6,002 bases of DNA, from assembly GCA_031178565.1 (NCBI GenBank), contig JAPSIU010000180.1:1-6002 (forward strand). Reading direction: 5' to 3'. How positions within the stretch are numbered: position 1 is the first letter of the stretch; each line of letters starts with the position of its first letter. The translations under genes were made by a program, and so were the position numbers. Of the stretch, positions 5,282 through 6,002 are shown one piece after another. The notes below the pieces were generated by a model, which did no database searches, was not told where the DNA came from, and saw nothing but the letters and a program-made list of their open reading frames with translations. The stretch comes from Leucobacter sp. GTDB lineage: Bacteria > Actinomycetota > Actinomycetes > Actinomycetales > Microbacteriaceae.

Positions 5282-5728
5282 ATGGTGCGGTTCGTGATTA
5301 TCGGAATCGTCATCGCGGTCGCCTTCACGCTGTACGCGCTCGTCGATGCCGCGATGACGGATGGGTCGCGCGCGCGCGGTGTCAGCAAGCCGGTCTGGAT
5401 CGTGGTGATCGTGGTGCTGCCGGTGCTCGGCGGGATCCTCTGGTTCCTCGTGGGGAAGGGCGCAACCGCTGCCGCGCGCCCGAAGGCCCCGGACGACGAT
5501 CCGCGATTCTCGGGGACCCGCATGTCCTCCGAGGATCTCGACGCTCACGTGCGGGACCTCGAGGAGCGCCTGCGGGAGCTCGACAACGAGACGTTCCCGG
5601 GCGAGAAGCCCGCGCAGGGATCCGAGTCCGAGGGCGAACCCGACGCCGAGGGCGGTTCCGCTCCCGGTGCGGAGGACACGAAGCCGAGCCCCGATACCGA
5701 CGGCGACCCGGGCGCGGCGCAGAAGTGA
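5282..5728 (+). CDS. PLDc_N-domain membrane protein with acidic tail
   Basis: This 148-residue protein carries the phospholipase D N-terminal-type domain (PLDc_N), a two-helix membrane module found alone in many actinobacteria. Residues about 3-22 (RFVIIGIVIAVAFTLYALVD) form the first helix. SKPVWIVVIVVLPVLGGILWFLVGKG (about 35-60) forms the second, with the hallmark W(x)VI..PVLGGI.WF. No HKD phospholipase catalytic motif is present, so it is not an enzyme by itself. Residues 80-103 (SSEDLDAHVRDLEERLRELDNE) look like a short amphipathic or coiled-coil helix. The C-terminal 45 residues are a low-complexity Glu/Asp/Gly/Pro-rich tail, probably disordered. Start ATG 5282 is preceded by a -10 element only 6 nt away. 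The stop overlaps the menD start (GTGA), so the two are translationally coupled. The function is unknown. Confidence 0.9.
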   Translation: MVRFVIIGIVIAVAFTLYALVDAAMTDGSRARGVSKPVWIVVIVVLPVLGGILWFLVGKGATAAARPKAPDDDPRFSGTRMSSEDLDAHVRDLEERLRELDNETFPGEKPAQGSESEGEPDAEGGSAPGAEDTKPSPDTDGDPGAAQK

Positions 5729-6002
5729 CCGAGGCGGACGCTCCCCACTCGCCTCCGGGGGCTTCATCGGCTCGCGAGACCGCGGGAGCCGGGGCACCCG
5801 CCCCGTCCTCCGTGTTCGCGGTGGAGCTCCTGGCGGAGCTCATCAGGCGAGGAGTGCGGGATGTCGTGGTCTGCCCCGGGTCGCGATCGCAGGCGCTCGC
5901 GCTCGCCGCAGCGTCCGCCGAGCGAGCGGGAGCGATCCGTCTGCACGTGCGGCTGGACGAGCGATCCGCGGGCTTCTTCGCGCTCGGGATCGCGAGGGAG
6001 AC
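5725..6002 (+). CDS. menD: MenD, SEPHCHC synthase (3'-truncated)
   Basis: MenD is the thiamine-diphosphate-dependent 2-succinyl-5-enolpyruvyl-6-hydroxy-3-cyclohexene-1-carboxylate synthase. It adds decarboxylated 2-oxoglutarate to isochorismate at the start of menaquinone synthesis. Only the first 92 residues are in the window. FAVELLAELIRRGVRDVVVCPGSRSQALALAAA followed by LHVRLDERSAGFFALGIARET is the characteristic N-terminal pyrimidine-binding domain, with CPGSRS and DERSAGFFALG as signatures. The first 31 residues (TEADAPHSPPGASSARETAG...) are a Pro/Ala-rich extension before the conserved fold. I chose GTG at 5725, which overlaps the PLDc_N stop; a later GTG at the V of SSVFAVELL would give a more standard length. 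Its presence with menA confirms a menaquinone locus. Confidence 0.95.
   Translation, partial: MTEADAPHSPPGASSARETAGAGAPAPSSVFAVELLAELIRRGVRDVVVCPGSRSQALALAAASAERAGAIRLHVRLDERSAGFFALGIARE

Noticed and set aside
5282..5728. Active phospholipase D.
   Set aside because: Only the N-terminal two-helix domain is present; no HKD motif is seen.
2919..5797. Very long open minus-strand frames extending upstream of the TetR gene (to 4748) and of the oxidase gene (to 5797).
   Set aside because: The extra N-terminal parts are Arg/Pro-rich sequence in shadow frames of other real genes, caused by high GC. Family-like sequence begins only at 3539 and 4807.
5948..5959. GCTGGACGAG in menD and a similar CTGGACGAG near 3206, resembling half of the candidate operator.
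   Set aside because: Both are inside coding sequence (the conserved LDERS motif of MenD and the TetR gene) without the opposite half-site, so they are most likely chance.

Overview
The window is GC-rich, gene-dense DNA with GTG/TTG starts and several 4-bp stop/start overlaps. Together with the menaquinone genes and the DUF4229 and PLDc_N small membrane proteins, this points to an actinobacterium, most likely the Microbacteriaceae (a Leucobacter-like organism is my best guess; this is inference, no search was run).

Layout. At the left edge is the 3' part of menA (1-798, +), followed by a small membrane-anchored coiled-coil protein (938-1174, +). A block of four minus-strand genes follows. In transcription order these are an FAD-dependent sarcosine-oxidase-like enzyme (4807-3668), a TetR regulator of the gamma-butyrolactone-receptor type (3539-2919), an AfsA-like double hot-dog protein (2890-2039) and a short-chain dehydrogenase/reductase (2042-1236). 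Upstream of the oxidase on the same strand is a DUF4229 protein (5150-4815). Diverging from it is a PLDc_N membrane protein (5282-5728, +), whose stop codon overlaps the start of menD (5725 to the right edge).

The main point of interest is the receptor-AfsA-SDR trio. AfsA-family enzymes make the butenolide precursor of gamma-butyrolactone autoinducers, SDRs carry out reductions in these pathways, and ArpA/ScbR-type TetR proteins sense the product. Here all three lie in one tight unit (28-bp gap, then a GTGA overlap), with an imperfect palindrome and a promoter-like sequence just upstream. This looks like a compact self-regulated quorum-sensing cassette outside Streptomyces, lodged between menA and menD. 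The AfsA homologue has an unusual repeat-bearing linker and a degraded motif in its second hot-dog domain, so the signal may differ from classical A-factor.

The DUF4229/PLDc_N divergent pair seems to be read from two leaderless promoters: each has a TANNNT -10 element 6-7 nt from its start codon. A perfect 10-bp hairpin covers the DUF4229 stop codon, just ahead of the oxidase start. No rRNA, tRNA, CRISPR array, insertion sequence or transposase was seen, and no gene-free stretch exceeds about 140 bp.
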